A stretch of 64,000 bases of DNA, from positions 3,033,373 through 3,097,372 of the forward strand of contig NZ_CP040753.1 of the NCBI RefSeq assembly GCF_006064855.1. The letters run 5' to 3'. The notes under the pieces were generated by a model. That model did no database searches. It had not been told where the DNA came from and was given only the letters and a program-made list of their open reading frames with translations. The stretch is from Sulfitobacter sp. BSw21498. Lineage in GTDB: Bacteria; Pseudomonadota; Alphaproteobacteria; Rhodobacterales; Rhodobacteraceae. The translations under genes were made by a program, and so were the position numbers. Below are positions 27,670 to 36,739 of the stretch, in pieces; position 1 is the first letter of the stretch; each line of letters begins with the position of its first letter.

Positions 27670-29385
27670 ATGGCCATTGTCGAAAGGAATTTTGTGCGGG
27701 ACATGACCACGCCTAATCGGGACGGTGATGTTGTATTGGGTGACGATTGGGTCGCTCCGGACAAAATCGCGACAGATGAATTGCGCGGAAAACGTGCGCG
27801 ACGCGGCCTGTTTGCGTTGCGCACGTCGCCGTTGACGCGAAAAATCATCACATTCAACTTAATTGCACTGAATGTTTTGGCCGCCGGTATACTTTATCTT
27901 AACTCCTCCCGCGATAGCTTGGCCGTACAGCGAGGTGCCTCGCTTATCTCGGAGGCCGAGCTTATTGCAGACGTATTCGAGGCACAGCTCGCAGTTGGGG
28001 GCATTTCCGACGGGCTGGCGGGAGCGACGAACGCTCGGGCAAGCCTTGAGCGACTTGACTTGCGTAGCGGGATCGAAGTTTTTGTTTTCGATACATCTGT
28101 TGATTTGGTCGCTCAAAACGCAGGGCAAAGCGATGCGCCCGCTGAGGTACTAGAGCCTGGGGATACAGCCCTCATTTCTGATGGGCTAAGCTGGCTTTGG
28201 GATCTACTTTCCGCATCGTTTGGTGCAGGCACGCCGGCTGAGACTTTGCCGGTAGCAGAACAGTTGCGGCCGCTGGTCTCTGGTGCTCTCGTCAGTGGTA
28301 CGCGGATGGGAAATGATCTCGTTGGCGCGGGAGGGACGCTTTTCTCGGTCGCCACGCCCATCGTTCATGATGGTTTGCCGATTGGTGTAGTCGCAGTAAC
28401 TTCGGCGGCGGGTGAGATTGATAAACTTGTTCGGGACGAGCGCGAGCGGGTTCTCCAGATGTTTGTTATTGCGACGCTGGTCTCTATCGGGCTTAGTATC
28501 GTGCTGGCTTCGACCATTGCAAATCCGCTGTCAGACTTGGCGGCAGCCGCCGAGCTGGGGCGTGATAAGGATGCGCGTAAAATGAACCCTGGTCGGATCC
28601 GTATCCCGGATTTGACCGCACGCCCCGATGAAATCGGTCGCTTGTCGGGGGCTCTACGTGGCATGGTGTCGGCGCTCTATAACCGCATAGATGGTAACGA
28701 ACAATTTGCAGCTGATGTCGCGCATGAGATCAAGAACCCACTCGCGTCTCTGCGATCGGCCGTTGGGACATTGCGTTTGATCAAGCGCGAAGATCAACGA
28801 GAGAAATTGCTGGATGTCATCGACCACGATGTGCGCCGGTTGGACCGTCTGGTGAGCGACATTTCAAATGCGTCACGCTTGGACAGCGAGCTGGTTAAAG
28901 AAGAAGAAGAGCCCTTTGATTTGCTGATGATGATCGGCAACTTGGGGCAGTATCTGGGGGAAGACGCCCGCAAACGCGGCATCGACTTTATAACTGATCT
29001 GCCCGAACAACCGATTATCGTTCATGGCCTCGAAGCCCGTTTGGCGCAGGTTTTTGTGAATTTGATCAGCAATGCCGTGTCGTTTTGTGAAGATGGCGAT
29101 GCGATACGTGTCTGGGCGCGCAAGCGTGAAAATCGCATTCTCGTTGTCGTGGAAGACACAGGTCCGGGCATCCCGGAACAAGCTCTCTCGAAGATTTTCA
29201 AACGTTTCTACTCGGAGCGTCCCGAAGAGCATTTTGGCAATAACTCTGGCCTAGGGCTCGCGATTTCAAAGCAAATCGTAGAGGCGCATGGTGGTGTCAT
29301 CTGGGCCGAAAATATTCGACCTACCGATGCCGATATCACCTCCGACCCTCTTGGCGCTCGCTTTGTGGTTGGATTGCCGATCTGA
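27670..29385 (+). CDS. chvG: Sensor histidine kinase ChvG
   Basis: A 571-residue membrane kinase. One span lies around residues 60-80 and a second around 260-285, enclosing a periplasmic sensor of ~180 residues; HAMP follows. The H box FAADVAHEIKNPLASL has phosphoacceptor H352, and the ATPase has NLISNAVSF (N box), VEDTGPGIP (G1) and NSGLGLAIS (G2). Start at ATG 27670 gives a ~55-residue cytoplasmic N-tail; ATG 27706 is an alternative. It is followed six bases later by hprK. Confidence 0.92.
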   Translation: MAIVERNFVRDMTTPNRDGDVVLGDDWVAPDKIATDELRGKRARRGLFALRTSPLTRKIITFNLIALNVLAAGILYLNSSRDSLAVQRGASLISEAELIADVFEAQLAVGGISDGLAGATNARASLERLDLRSGIEVFVFDTSVDLVAQNAGQSDAPAEVLEPGDTALISDGLSWLWDLLSASFGAGTPAETLPVAEQLRPLVSGALVSGTRMGNDLVGAGGTLFSVATPIVHDGLPIGVVAVTSAAGEIDKLVRDERERVLQMFVIATLVSIGLSIVLASTIANPLSDLAAAAELGRDKDARKMNPGRIRIPDLTARPDEIGRLSGALRGMVSALYNRIDGNEQFAADVAHEIKNPLASLRSAVGTLRLIKREDQREKLLDVIDHDVRRLDRLVSDISNASRLDSELVKEEEEPFDLLMMIGNLGQYLGEDARKRGIDFITDLPEQPIIVHGLEARLAQVFVNLISNAVSFCEDGDAIRVWARKRENRILVVVEDTGPGIPEQALSKIFKRFYSERPEEHFGNNSGLGLAISKQIVEAHGGVIWAENIRPTDADITSDPLGARFVVGLPI

Positions 29386-29390
29386 AGCCC

Positions 29391-29822
29391 ATGTCACCGA
29401 CGACTACGATCCACGCCACTACCGTTGCTGTTAACGGTCGTGGTGTGATGATACGCGGAGCTTCGGGCAGGGGGAAATCTGCGCTGGCATTGCAGATGAT
29501 CGCAATGGGGGCCGAGCTTGTATCGGATGACCGTACAAGTCTGATCGTGCACGAAAATCGGCTTATCGCTAGCCCGCCCGACGCGATACAAGGCATGATC
29601 GAAGCGCGCGGCGTCGGGATACTGACCTTGAAATATCGCGTAGAGATGCCGATTTACCTCATAATAGATCTCAACAAAGATGAACCCGATCGCCTTCCCG
29701 AAATACGCTACGACGAGGTGATGGGAGTCGCTGTTCGATGTCTTTGGCGGTGCAATGGACCACATTTCGCTGCTTCTGTTTACTTGATGGCAAATATGAT
29801 GGACTACCCAGCATATGACTGA
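29391..29822 (+). CDS. hprK: HPr kinase/phosphorylase, short alphaproteobacterial form
   Basis: A 143-residue protein made of only the catalytic C-terminal domain of HprK. Walker A is GASGRGKS (23-30), and LVSDDRTSL and the GMIEARGVGIL segment are the conserved HprK signatures. The N-terminal domain found in Firmicutes is absent, as is usual in alphaproteobacteria. It would phosphorylate Ser46 of HPr encoded three genes downstream. Its end overlaps rapZ by eight bases. Confidence 0.92.
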   Translation: MSPTTTIHATTVAVNGRGVMIRGASGRGKSALALQMIAMGAELVSDDRTSLIVHENRLIASPPDAIQGMIEARGVGILTLKYRVEMPIYLIIDLNKDEPDRLPEIRYDEVMGVAVRCLWRCNGPHFAASVYLMANMMDYPAYD

Positions 29823-30708
29823 GGCAATGACATCCAACCGGCGAATTGTGCTAGTGACCGGCCCGGCAGGGGCAGGGCGCTCTTCCACGCTGAATGTGTT
29901 GGAGGATGCCGGTTTTGAGGCGATCGATAACATCCCGATGCGGATGTTGCGTGCATTGATCGAGGCACCTGGGCAGCTGCGCCCGATGGCTCTTGGCGTT
30001 GACCTGCGCAATCGCGACTTTTCGACGGATCGCGTTATCGAGCTAATGGCGGACATGAGATCACGTCCCGACATCGACATCGAACTTCTTTACCTCGATT
30101 GCGATACCAATGTCTTGCTACGCCGATTTTCCGAAACGCGCAGGCGCCATCCGATGACAGCATCAGCGACACCCATTGAAGGTATCGTGCGTGAGAAAGA
30201 ACTGCTTGAACCGGTTTTGACTCTCGCTGACGTTTTGATCGATACATCAGACCTGAATGTGCATCAGCTCAGATCAGAGGTAGAGCGCTGGTTCGCACTT
30301 GATGGCGCACGCCATTTGACGGTTTCGGTCCAATCATTTTCGTATAAACGCGGGCTGCCGCGCAGTGCTGATATGGTCTTCGACTGCCGCTTTCTGCGAA
30401 ACCCCTATTGGGAACCCGCTCTTCGGAGCATGAATGGCACCCAGCAACCTGTGGCTGACTACGTCGGGGCCGATCCCTTGTTCGCAAACTTTGCGACGCA
30501 GGTAAATTCTCTGTGTGAATTGGTCCTGCCCGCCTGCAAGACCGAGGGGAAATCACATATCTCTCTTGCGTTTGGCTGCACAGGGGGGCAACACCGTTCC
30601 GTAACTTTGGCCGAATATCTGGCATCCAGCCTGTCGAAAGACGGCTGGCAGGTCTCGGTTAGGCACCGCGAATTAGATCGTAGCAAACGGGAAGAGACAT
30701 CGCGTTGA
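29815..30708 (+). CDS. rapZ: RNase adapter / nucleotide-binding protein RapZ
   Basis: A 297-residue protein. The N-terminal P-loop reads GPAGAGRSS (16-24) with Arg22 where Lys is usual; DNIPMRMLRAL and the C-terminal GCTGGQHRSV segment are family hallmarks. In E. coli RapZ delivers sRNA GlmZ to RNase E and senses glucosamine-6-phosphate; the alphaproteobacterial role is less clear. Its place between hprK and the EIIA gene links it to PTS signalling. Starts inside hprK; stop overlaps the next TTG start. Confidence 0.9.
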   Translation: MTEAMTSNRRIVLVTGPAGAGRSSTLNVLEDAGFEAIDNIPMRMLRALIEAPGQLRPMALGVDLRNRDFSTDRVIELMADMRSRPDIDIELLYLDCDTNVLLRRFSETRRRHPMTASATPIEGIVREKELLEPVLTLADVLIDTSDLNVHQLRSEVERWFALDGARHLTVSVQSFSYKRGLPRSADMVFDCRFLRNPYWEPALRSMNGTQQPVADYVGADPLFANFATQVNSLCELVLPACKTEGKSHISLAFGCTGGQHRSVTLAEYLASSLSKDGWQVSVRHRELDRSKREETSR

Positions 30709-31097
30709 TTGGTATTGTGATTGTTGCACACGGCGGGTTGGCCAAGGAATATTTGGCCGCGATCGAGCATGTCGTCGGGTCGCAAAATGGTGTGCGCGCT
30801 ATTGCGATTTACGCGGACCACGATCGCACCGAGAAGCAGCAAGAGATCTGTCAGGCGGCCGATGCCGTGGACACCGGTAACGGGGTGATTGTCGTGACTG
30901 ACCTCTTTGGTGGGTCACCTTCGAACCTTAGCCTGCTCGCATGCCGTCCCGAAAATCGCCGCATCCTTTATGGCGCAAACTTGCCGATGTTGATCAAGCT
31001 AGCCAAGTCCCGTGACTTGGAAGTGCCAGAAGCGGTGCGCGCAGCCTTGGCGGCGGGCAGAAAATACATCGATAGCCAAAACGTTAGTGCGGAATAG
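30705..31097 (+). CDS. PTS EIIA component, mannose-type
   Basis: A 130-residue EIIA-Man domain. H9 in VIVAHGGLAKE is the expected phosphorylation site, and VTDLFGGSPSNLS is the conserved loop. No EIIB, IIC or IID is nearby, so the protein probably works in signalling rather than sugar uptake. Start is TTG at 30705, overlapping the rapZ stop. It precedes ptsH by 14 bases. Confidence 0.9.
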   Translation: MIGIVIVAHGGLAKEYLAAIEHVVGSQNGVRAIAIYADHDRTEKQQEICQAADAVDTGNGVIVVTDLFGGSPSNLSLLACRPENRRILYGANLPMLIKLAKSRDLEVPEAVRAALAAGRKYIDSQNVSAE

Positions 31098-31111
31098 CAA
31101 GGCCCTATTAT

Positions 31112-31381
31112 ATGACCCAAGTTTCACTGAAAATTGTAAACGAAAAAGGCTTGCACGCCCGCGCCTCTGCCAAACTGGTCGAAGTTGTCGAAGCGTTCGA
31201 CGCACGTGCGGAAGTCAGCAAAGATGGTATGTCGGCTTCGGGCGACAGCATCATGGGCTTGCTTATGCTCGCGGCCTCTAAAGGATGCACGATTGATGTA
31301 CAAACGTCGGGACCTGATCAAGACGCGCTGGCAGATGCCCTGACAGCCTTGGTGGCTGATAAATTCGGTGAGGGCAACTGA
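31112..31381 (+). CDS. ptsH: Phosphocarrier protein HPr
   Basis: An 89-residue phosphocarrier. H15 in GLHARA is the EI phosphorylation site and S46 in GDSIMGL is the HprK site, so both control inputs are kept. Together with hprK and EIIA it forms an incomplete PTS that lacks EI and transport parts within this window; EI (ptsP or ptsI) should be elsewhere. Expression is probably with chvI-chvG. Confidence 0.95.
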   Translation: MTQVSLKIVNEKGLHARASAKLVEVVEAFDARAEVSKDGMSASGDSIMGLLMLAASKGCTIDVQTSGPDQDALADALTALVADKFGEGN

Positions 31382-31436
31382 TCGTCCGTTTTCGATGGCT
31401 GCTGTCGGTTGCCTTGAAGGGTAAAAGGTTAAAGAT

Positions 31437-32327
31437 ATGACGGAGAATGCGCAAAGCGGTCCCGCGCCATTATTAAATGATGAAACCGGGGAGCCGGTAA
31501 CCTTTACCAAATATGATCGCAGCAGCCTTTCTTATGCCTCTACATTCGATCACCCGTTAAAGTCAGGTCTCATCAGCGCTATTGAACTGTTCACCGGAAA
31601 ACTCAAGGTGCTTCGGTTGATTCGACAGTTTGAAAAACAAGGGGCACCGACGGGCCAGGGATTCTGGCGCGCTGCTCTGGATACCATGGGCATCGACTTG
31701 ACGACGCCGCAGGAGCAGTTGGACCGTATCCCAAAAAACGGACCCGTTGTCGTCGTTGCGAACCACCCGCATGGAATGGTCGACGGCATGATTTTTGCGG
31801 ATCTTATTGGTCGAGTCCGGCCTGACTACCGCATCCTCACCCGATCTTTGTTAACCTCAATCGACGAAGTTGCGGGCAGCTATATGATCCCGGTGCCGTT
31901 TGCTCACGATCCTGATGCACAGCGCAAGGGCGTCGAAATGCGCGCGAAAGCGATGGCGCACCTAAGGGCGGGCGGCGTTGTCGCGCTTTTCCCGTCAGGC
32001 GTCGTCGCCGCCTCTGATACCATGTTTGGTCCAGCGATCGAAGCAGAGTGGAATGTCTTTACCGCGAAAATGATCCGTCGATCGGGGGCCAAGGTTGTGC
32101 CGATGCGGTTTCCCGGTGAAAATAGCCGTGCTTACCAAATCGCAAATAGGATATCGCCGATTTTGCGGCAGGGGTTGCTGCTGCACGAGATTGTCCATGC
32201 CTGCAATAAACCCCAGGGGCCGATTGTCGGTCATGCGCTGACACCGGAACAGATGAGCGCGAATGTAGATGACCCGCGTGGTTTTATGGCTTGGCTTCGG
32301 GCGCATACGCTTTCACTTGAAGCATAA
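31437..32327 (+). CDS. PlsC-like acyltransferase family protein
   Basis: A 296-residue protein with the acyltransferase motif NHPHGMVDG (around residue 104), a variant in which the catalytic His and Asp are spaced as in the NHPTGIxDG subgroup, and FPSGVVA as the second glycerol/acyl-binding motif. It should transfer acyl chains to a lysophospholipid or related acceptor. No clear membrane span. It follows ptsH by 55 bases and is convergent with parC. Exact substrate not visible. Confidence 0.8.
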   Translation: MTENAQSGPAPLLNDETGEPVTFTKYDRSSLSYASTFDHPLKSGLISAIELFTGKLKVLRLIRQFEKQGAPTGQGFWRAALDTMGIDLTTPQEQLDRIPKNGPVVVVANHPHGMVDGMIFADLIGRVRPDYRILTRSLLTSIDEVAGSYMIPVPFAHDPDAQRKGVEMRAKAMAHLRAGGVVALFPSGVVAASDTMFGPAIEAEWNVFTAKMIRRSGAKVVPMRFPGENSRAYQIANRISPILRQGLLLHEIVHACNKPQGPIVGHALTPEQMSANVDDPRGFMAWLRAHTLSLEA

Positions 32328-32366
32328 CGCTATGACTTAAGGCAATAAAATAAAGATCGGCGGCGT

Positions 32367-32437
32367 GCCCAAATGGGCGATTTTCGGTTGCTCTGGTCGG
32401 CGCATTTGTTGAACGACAGGTGGTCGTCAAATGCGCC
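32367..32437. terminator. Paired hairpins between convergent acyltransferase and parC genes
   Basis: GCCC-AAAT-GGGC (32367-32378) is followed by GATTTT, a weak terminator for the plus gene. A larger hairpin, GGCGCATTTG (32399-32408) with CAAATGCGCC (32428-32437) and an inner ACGAC/GTCGT stem, has no T-run and probably folds at the end of the parC transcript. Confidence 0.5.
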
Positions 32438-32475
32438 TAGACAAGGATAGCGCCGAGATTGCGCGCACTGAACGA

Positions 32476-34797
32476 TCAACCGAAACGGTTATCTCGCGGG
32501 AAACCACGTGGGGCCATTCGCCCGGCAGTAGCCCGTTTCCCAGTCCATTCAGTCAGGTCGGGCTCGGTGCGCGTGCGACCTGCCGGATCTTGCCAGCTCA
32601 AGCCATTCTCGGCATTGAAGGTGATTGCGTCAGACATACCACCATCTTTGTATTTCTGCAGTCGAACGCCTTTGCCGCGACCCATCTCTGGCAGCTCATC
32701 TAAGCCAAAGACCAAGACCTTGCGATTCTCACCAACGACAGCAACTGCATTTCCTGCCACAGGCGCACAGATCATCGCTTTGACGTCTCCCCGTACGTTA
32801 AGAACCTGTCTACCGGTCCGAGTTTGCGCCAACACCTCGTCTTCTGGCACAACGAAGCCATCACCGGCTGATGAAGCGACCAAGAGCTTCCGCCCGGGCT
32901 TGTGGATCAAAATATCGACAATTTGAACCTCGTTCGGCAGATCAACCATCAAGCGCAACGGTTCCCCCATTCCGCGCCCGCCGGGCAGGGTGGAGGCAGA
33001 AAGTGTATAGAAACGCCCATTCGTGCCGAAAACGAGCAACCTATCTGTTGTCTCTGCGTGAAAAATGAAGCGCGGCCCATCGCCGTCTTTGAACTTCAGC
33101 TCTCGGTTCAGGTCGATGTGGCCGGTCATCGCCCGGATCCACCCCATTTGCGAGCAAACCACGGTAATCGGTTCGCGGTCGATCATCGCCTCGAGTGGAA
33201 CTTCTTCGACCACGCCGGCCTCGGCAAAGGTTGTTCTGCGACGACCAACGTTTTTGCCATCTAACGTCCAATCCTTGCCGAATTTCTTTTTCGTTTCGCG
33301 TAGCTGGTCAACGATTGTCGTCCACTGGGTCACTTCGTTTTCCAACAGGTCTTCGAGGCCGGCGCGTTCCGCCATCAGCGCGGATTGCTCGCGAAGAAGC
33401 TCAATCTCCTCCAGGCGTCGCAATGACCGCAAACGCATGTTCAAAATGGCGTCGGCCTGAACCTCGGACAGAGAGTGCTCGGTAGACGGGGCAGGCGGCA
33501 CATAGCTGGATTCGTTCAGCGCACGCGCATGTTCCTTGCCCCAATCTTCCATCATCAGCGCGGATTTCGGGTCGTCGTCATAGCGAATGATATCAATGAC
33601 GCGATCCAGGTTCAGGAACGCGATGATGAAGCCCTCGAGGACCTCAAGCCGATGATCGATCTTCTCCATGCGGTGCGCAGAACGCCGCTGCAGCACTTCA
33701 CGACGGTGATCCAGAAACGCACGTAACACTTCTTTCATTGAACACACTTTGGGTGTGACGCCATCGATCAACACGTTCATGTTCAGGGAGAATCGCACCT
33801 CGAGATCCGAGCTACGATACAGCATCCCCATGAGGACCTCGGGATCGACGTTCTTTGAGCGCGGTTCAATGATCAGACGGATGTCTTCTGCCGATTCGTC
33901 GCGCACATCGCCCAGAATCGGAATCTTCTTGGTATGGATCAGCTCGGCGATCTTCTCTATGAGCTTCGATTTTTGTACTTGATAGGGGATTTCGGTGATG
34001 ACGATTTGCCATGCGCCGCGGCCTAAATCTTCTGTTTCCCAGCGGCACCGCAGGCGGAAGCCACCTTTGCCAGTGCGATAAGCATTTGCAATGTTTTCAG
34101 GGGGTTCAACGATGATACCGCCGGTGGGGAAATCGGGGCCCTGGACAAAATTGAGCAAAGTGTCATCACGCGCGTCGGGCGTCTTGATGAGGTGAATGCA
34201 CGCGTCGACCAGTTCCGAAATGTTATGCGGCGGTATGTTGGTCGCCATCCCGACCGCAATGCCCGACGACCCGTTCGCCAAAAGGTTCGGGAACTGCGCC
34301 GGCAAAACAACGGGCTCTGTCAGCGTGCCGTCGTAGTTTTCCCTAAAATCGACAGCATTTTCGTTCAAGCCCTCAAGCATAGCTTCGGCAACGGCTGTCA
34401 TCCGAGCTTCGGTGTAGCGGCTTGCGGCGGGGTTATCGCCATCGATGTTGCCAAAGTTACCTTGTCCGTCAACCAACGGATAACGCACGTTAAAATCTTG
34501 AGCGAGACGCGCCATCGCATCGTAAATCGCGGCGTCACCATGCGGGTGATAGTTCCCCATTACGTCGCCGGAAATTTTTGCGGACTTCCGGAATCCCCCG
34601 GTGCTGTTAAGCCTCAGTTCACGCATTGCAAATAAGATACGCCGGTGAACGGGCTTCAAGCCATCGCGTGCATCAGGCAGCGCGCGGTGCATGATGGTAG
34701 AAAGCGCATAGGTCAGATACCGGTCCCCCAAGGCGCGGCGTAACGGCTCTGACGAATTGCGAGAATCTTGATCGGCGGGGGTGGTTATATCTGACAT
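32476..34797 (-). CDS. parC: DNA topoisomerase IV subunit A
   Basis: A 773-residue GyrA/ParC-type subunit. HPHGDAAIYD (84-93) and catalytic Y128 in RYTEARM are present. The shorter length and C-terminal domain without a clear GyrA-box favour ParC over GyrA. Ala89 sits where E. coli ParC has the quinolone-contact Ser80; this is typical for alphaproteobacteria rather than an acquired change. ParC with ParE decatenates daughter chromosomes; parE is not in the window. Confidence 0.93.
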   Translation of the reverse strand: MSDITTPADQDSRNSSEPLRRALGDRYLTYALSTIMHRALPDARDGLKPVHRRILFAMRELRLNSTGGFRKSAKISGDVMGNYHPHGDAAIYDAMARLAQDFNVRYPLVDGQGNFGNIDGDNPAASRYTEARMTAVAEAMLEGLNENAVDFRENYDGTLTEPVVLPAQFPNLLANGSSGIAVGMATNIPPHNISELVDACIHLIKTPDARDDTLLNFVQGPDFPTGGIIVEPPENIANAYRTGKGGFRLRCRWETEDLGRGAWQIVITEIPYQVQKSKLIEKIAELIHTKKIPILGDVRDESAEDIRLIIEPRSKNVDPEVLMGMLYRSSDLEVRFSLNMNVLIDGVTPKVCSMKEVLRAFLDHRREVLQRRSAHRMEKIDHRLEVLEGFIIAFLNLDRVIDIIRYDDDPKSALMMEDWGKEHARALNESSYVPPAPSTEHSLSEVQADAILNMRLRSLRRLEEIELLREQSALMAERAGLEDLLENEVTQWTTIVDQLRETKKKFGKDWTLDGKNVGRRRTTFAEAGVVEEVPLEAMIDREPITVVCSQMGWIRAMTGHIDLNRELKFKDGDGPRFIFHAETTDRLLVFGTNGRFYTLSASTLPGGRGMGEPLRLMVDLPNEVQIVDILIHKPGRKLLVASSAGDGFVVPEDEVLAQTRTGRQVLNVRGDVKAMICAPVAGNAVAVVGENRKVLVFGLDELPEMGRGKGVRLQKYKDGGMSDAITFNAENGLSWQDPAGRTRTEPDLTEWTGKRATAGRMAPRGFPRDNRFG

Positions 34798-34996
34798 TTT
34801 CCTTGTTTAGCTAAGGGCGCGCGACGCGGCAAGCGACTGTTTGAAGTGCGCTCGTATCGCCGGAGAAGTGCGCTCTTTAGCAACCAATGTTTCAATCAAG
34901 TTGGAACGTTTTCCCAGCTTTTGTGTTAGGTCTCACAAGAGGGCCTATAAAGCCTTGCACCGGAACGGTGCCGGTCAATACTTCGGGGGATGTGCG

Positions 34997-35617
34997 ATGA
35001 AACGGTTTATTTTTCTGACTTTTGGATTTCTGGGTTGGGCATTCTTTGAAATGAGCGGCGGGGTTGATTTTCAACCTGCCAGCGCGCGCATGACGGCAAA
35101 CGCCGACGAGCCTCCGCGAGCAATCCAGAAAGTTGCAGCGGATGAGCCCAAAAATGTGGTTGAGCCTGCTGTCATATCCCGGGCAGTCGCAGCTGCTCCC
35201 ATTGCACCGACGCCTGCAGCTTTTGTGCCGGGACCAAGTGCCGGTAATGCCGCAGAGGTGCAAAATGTTTCCGTCACTCTAACCTCGTTGAGGTCCCTGA
35301 ACGGCAATGTTGCTACGTCTGACAATGCTAACTCTAATGCGAACAATGCACCGATTGTTATTCCAAGCCTGATTGCACCCAATGATGCTGAAACGACGCT
35401 AGTTGAAGTGGGTTCCGAAGGCGTTATCCGCTCTGTATCAGGTAGCCGTGTAAACGTGCGCGGCGGTCCGGGAACAGATTATCAGGTTGTCGCCAAGCTC
35501 GGCCGTGGCGATTCGGTGGAAGTGATCCAGGATAACGGAGACGGCTGGGTGAAGATGCGTTCACTGGGTGGCGGCCAAGAGGGTTGGATGGCCGATTTCC
35601 TTCTGTCGAACGGCTGA
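34997..35617 (+). CDS. SH3-domain exported protein
   Basis: A 206-residue protein with an N-terminal membrane or signal segment (about residues 3-19), a low-complexity Ala/Asn-rich linker (about 45-130) and a C-terminal bacterial SH3 domain (about 140-204, RVNVRGGPGTDYQVVAKLGRGD). Such domains bind cell-wall peptides. ATG at 34997 is preceded by GGGGGATG; an upstream in-frame extension lacks a site. A GCACCG-GAA-CGGTGC hairpin (34957-34971) lies in the 5' leader. Confidence 0.8.
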   Translation: MKRFIFLTFGFLGWAFFEMSGGVDFQPASARMTANADEPPRAIQKVAADEPKNVVEPAVISRAVAAAPIAPTPAAFVPGPSAGNAAEVQNVSVTLTSLRSLNGNVATSDNANSNANNAPIVIPSLIAPNDAETTLVEVGSEGVIRSVSGSRVNVRGGPGTDYQVVAKLGRGDSVEVIQDNGDGWVKMRSLGGGQEGWMADFLLSNG

Positions 35618-35625
35618 TCATAGGT

Positions 35626-36474
35626 GTGAAGAGAAATAGCGGTTTGGCGGAGCAACGCTCGATACTGATTACCGGATGCTCTTCGGGTATCGGATATGCT
35701 GCAGCCCATGCATTGCGCGAACGTGGCTGGAATGTATTCGCCTCGTGCCGCCAGCAGAAAGACTGTGATCGGCTCATCGCCGCCGGATTTAATGCGCCGC
35801 AGTTAGATTACACTGATAAGGCCACTATCGCTGCCGCGGTTAACCACATCCTTGATAGCACTGGTGGCAAGCTGGATGCCGTTTATAATAACGGTGCCCA
35901 CGCAACCCCCGGGGCGGTGGAGGATTTGCCAACAGCCGCATTAAGGGAGATTTTCGAGAGTAATTTCTTCGGTTGGCATGAGCTGACGCGAAGCATCCTC
36001 CCCGTTATGCGGGCTCAGGGTCACGGACGAATTATTCAGTGTTCGTCAGTGCTTGGTCTGGTCACTATGCCTTGGCGTGGTGCTTATAATGCGACAAAAT
36101 TTGCCTTGGAAGGGTTGACGGACACCCTGCGGATCGAACTGCGCGACACCCCCATCCATGTGAGTTTGATCGAGCCCGGACCAATCACCTCTAATATTCG
36201 CGCGAATTCTATTCCTTATTTCGAGCGTTGGATTAATTGGGAAGCATCCCCCCGAAAAGCGCAGTACGAAAAGCAGCTTTTGGACAGGCTGTACACGGAG
36301 CGAGGGCCAGACAGGTTCGAACTTCCTCCGCAAGCTGTGATTGACAAGCTCATACATGCGCTCGAATCCGACAGGCCGCGACCGCGATATTATGTCACGA
36401 CGCCCACCCATATCTCGGGCATTCTAAGGCGTATTTTGCCTACGCGCGCACTTGACTGGGTGCTGTCGCGATAA
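35626..36474 (+). CDS. Short-chain dehydrogenase/reductase (SDR)
   Basis: A ~282-residue Rossmann oxidoreductase. TGCSSGIG near the N terminus binds NAD(P), NNGAH is the variant of the NNAG motif, and YNATK holds the catalytic Tyr and Lys. Start is uncertain: GTG 35626 follows the upstream stop, while TTG 35644 has a better AAGAGA site nine bases before; the frame is also open to 35584 inside the SH3 gene. Substrate unknown. Confidence 0.85.
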   Translation: MKRNSGLAEQRSILITGCSSGIGYAAAHALRERGWNVFASCRQQKDCDRLIAAGFNAPQLDYTDKATIAAAVNHILDSTGGKLDAVYNNGAHATPGAVEDLPTAALREIFESNFFGWHELTRSILPVMRAQGHGRIIQCSSVLGLVTMPWRGAYNATKFALEGLTDTLRIELRDTPIHVSLIEPGPITSNIRANSIPYFERWINWEASPRKAQYEKQLLDRLYTERGPDRFELPPQAVIDKLIHALESDRPRPRYYVTTPTHISGILRRILPTRALDWVLSR

Positions 36475-36532
36475 ATACGGGTTGCGCTGAGGAATGACCC
36501 CGCTACATCTTTCAGCAACACAAAGGATCCTT

Positions 36533-36739
36533 ATGTTCGCTGACCCGTTGTATATCTTAACCGTCATTGCCGTGATCGCGGTTGTTATCGTCCTAATCTT
36601 TGGGTTGGGCGGCTTCGCCGGCGGCGGCGAGTTTAATCGGCGCAATTCAAATAAAATTATGCGACTGCGTATTATCGCGCAGTTCATCGCCGTCGTTCTC
36701 ATCGTCATCTATGTTTATCTGCGAAAGGACACAGGCTGA
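36533..36739 (+). CDS. Twin transmembrane / HIG1-like small protein
   Basis: A 68-residue protein with two membrane spans (about 5-24 and 43-62) joined by a GGEFNRRNSNKIMRLR loop, the pattern of the alphaproteobacterial HIG1-like family linked to cytochrome oxidase assembly. AAGGAT lies five bases before ATG 36533, which is why I prefer it to the upstream in-frame ATG at 36494. The stop overlaps the next start (TGATG). Confidence 0.75.
   Translation: MFADPLYILTVIAVIAVVIVLIFGLGGFAGGGEFNRRNSNKIMRLRIIAQFIAVVLIVIYVYLRKDTG

Noticed and set aside
32431..32703. 90-codon open frame over the parC 3' end
   Set aside because: Overlaps parC antisense and begins inside a hairpin; no coding character.
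34957..34971. GCACCG-GAA-CGGTGC as a riboswitch
   Set aside because: A single small stem; no conserved aptamer pattern.
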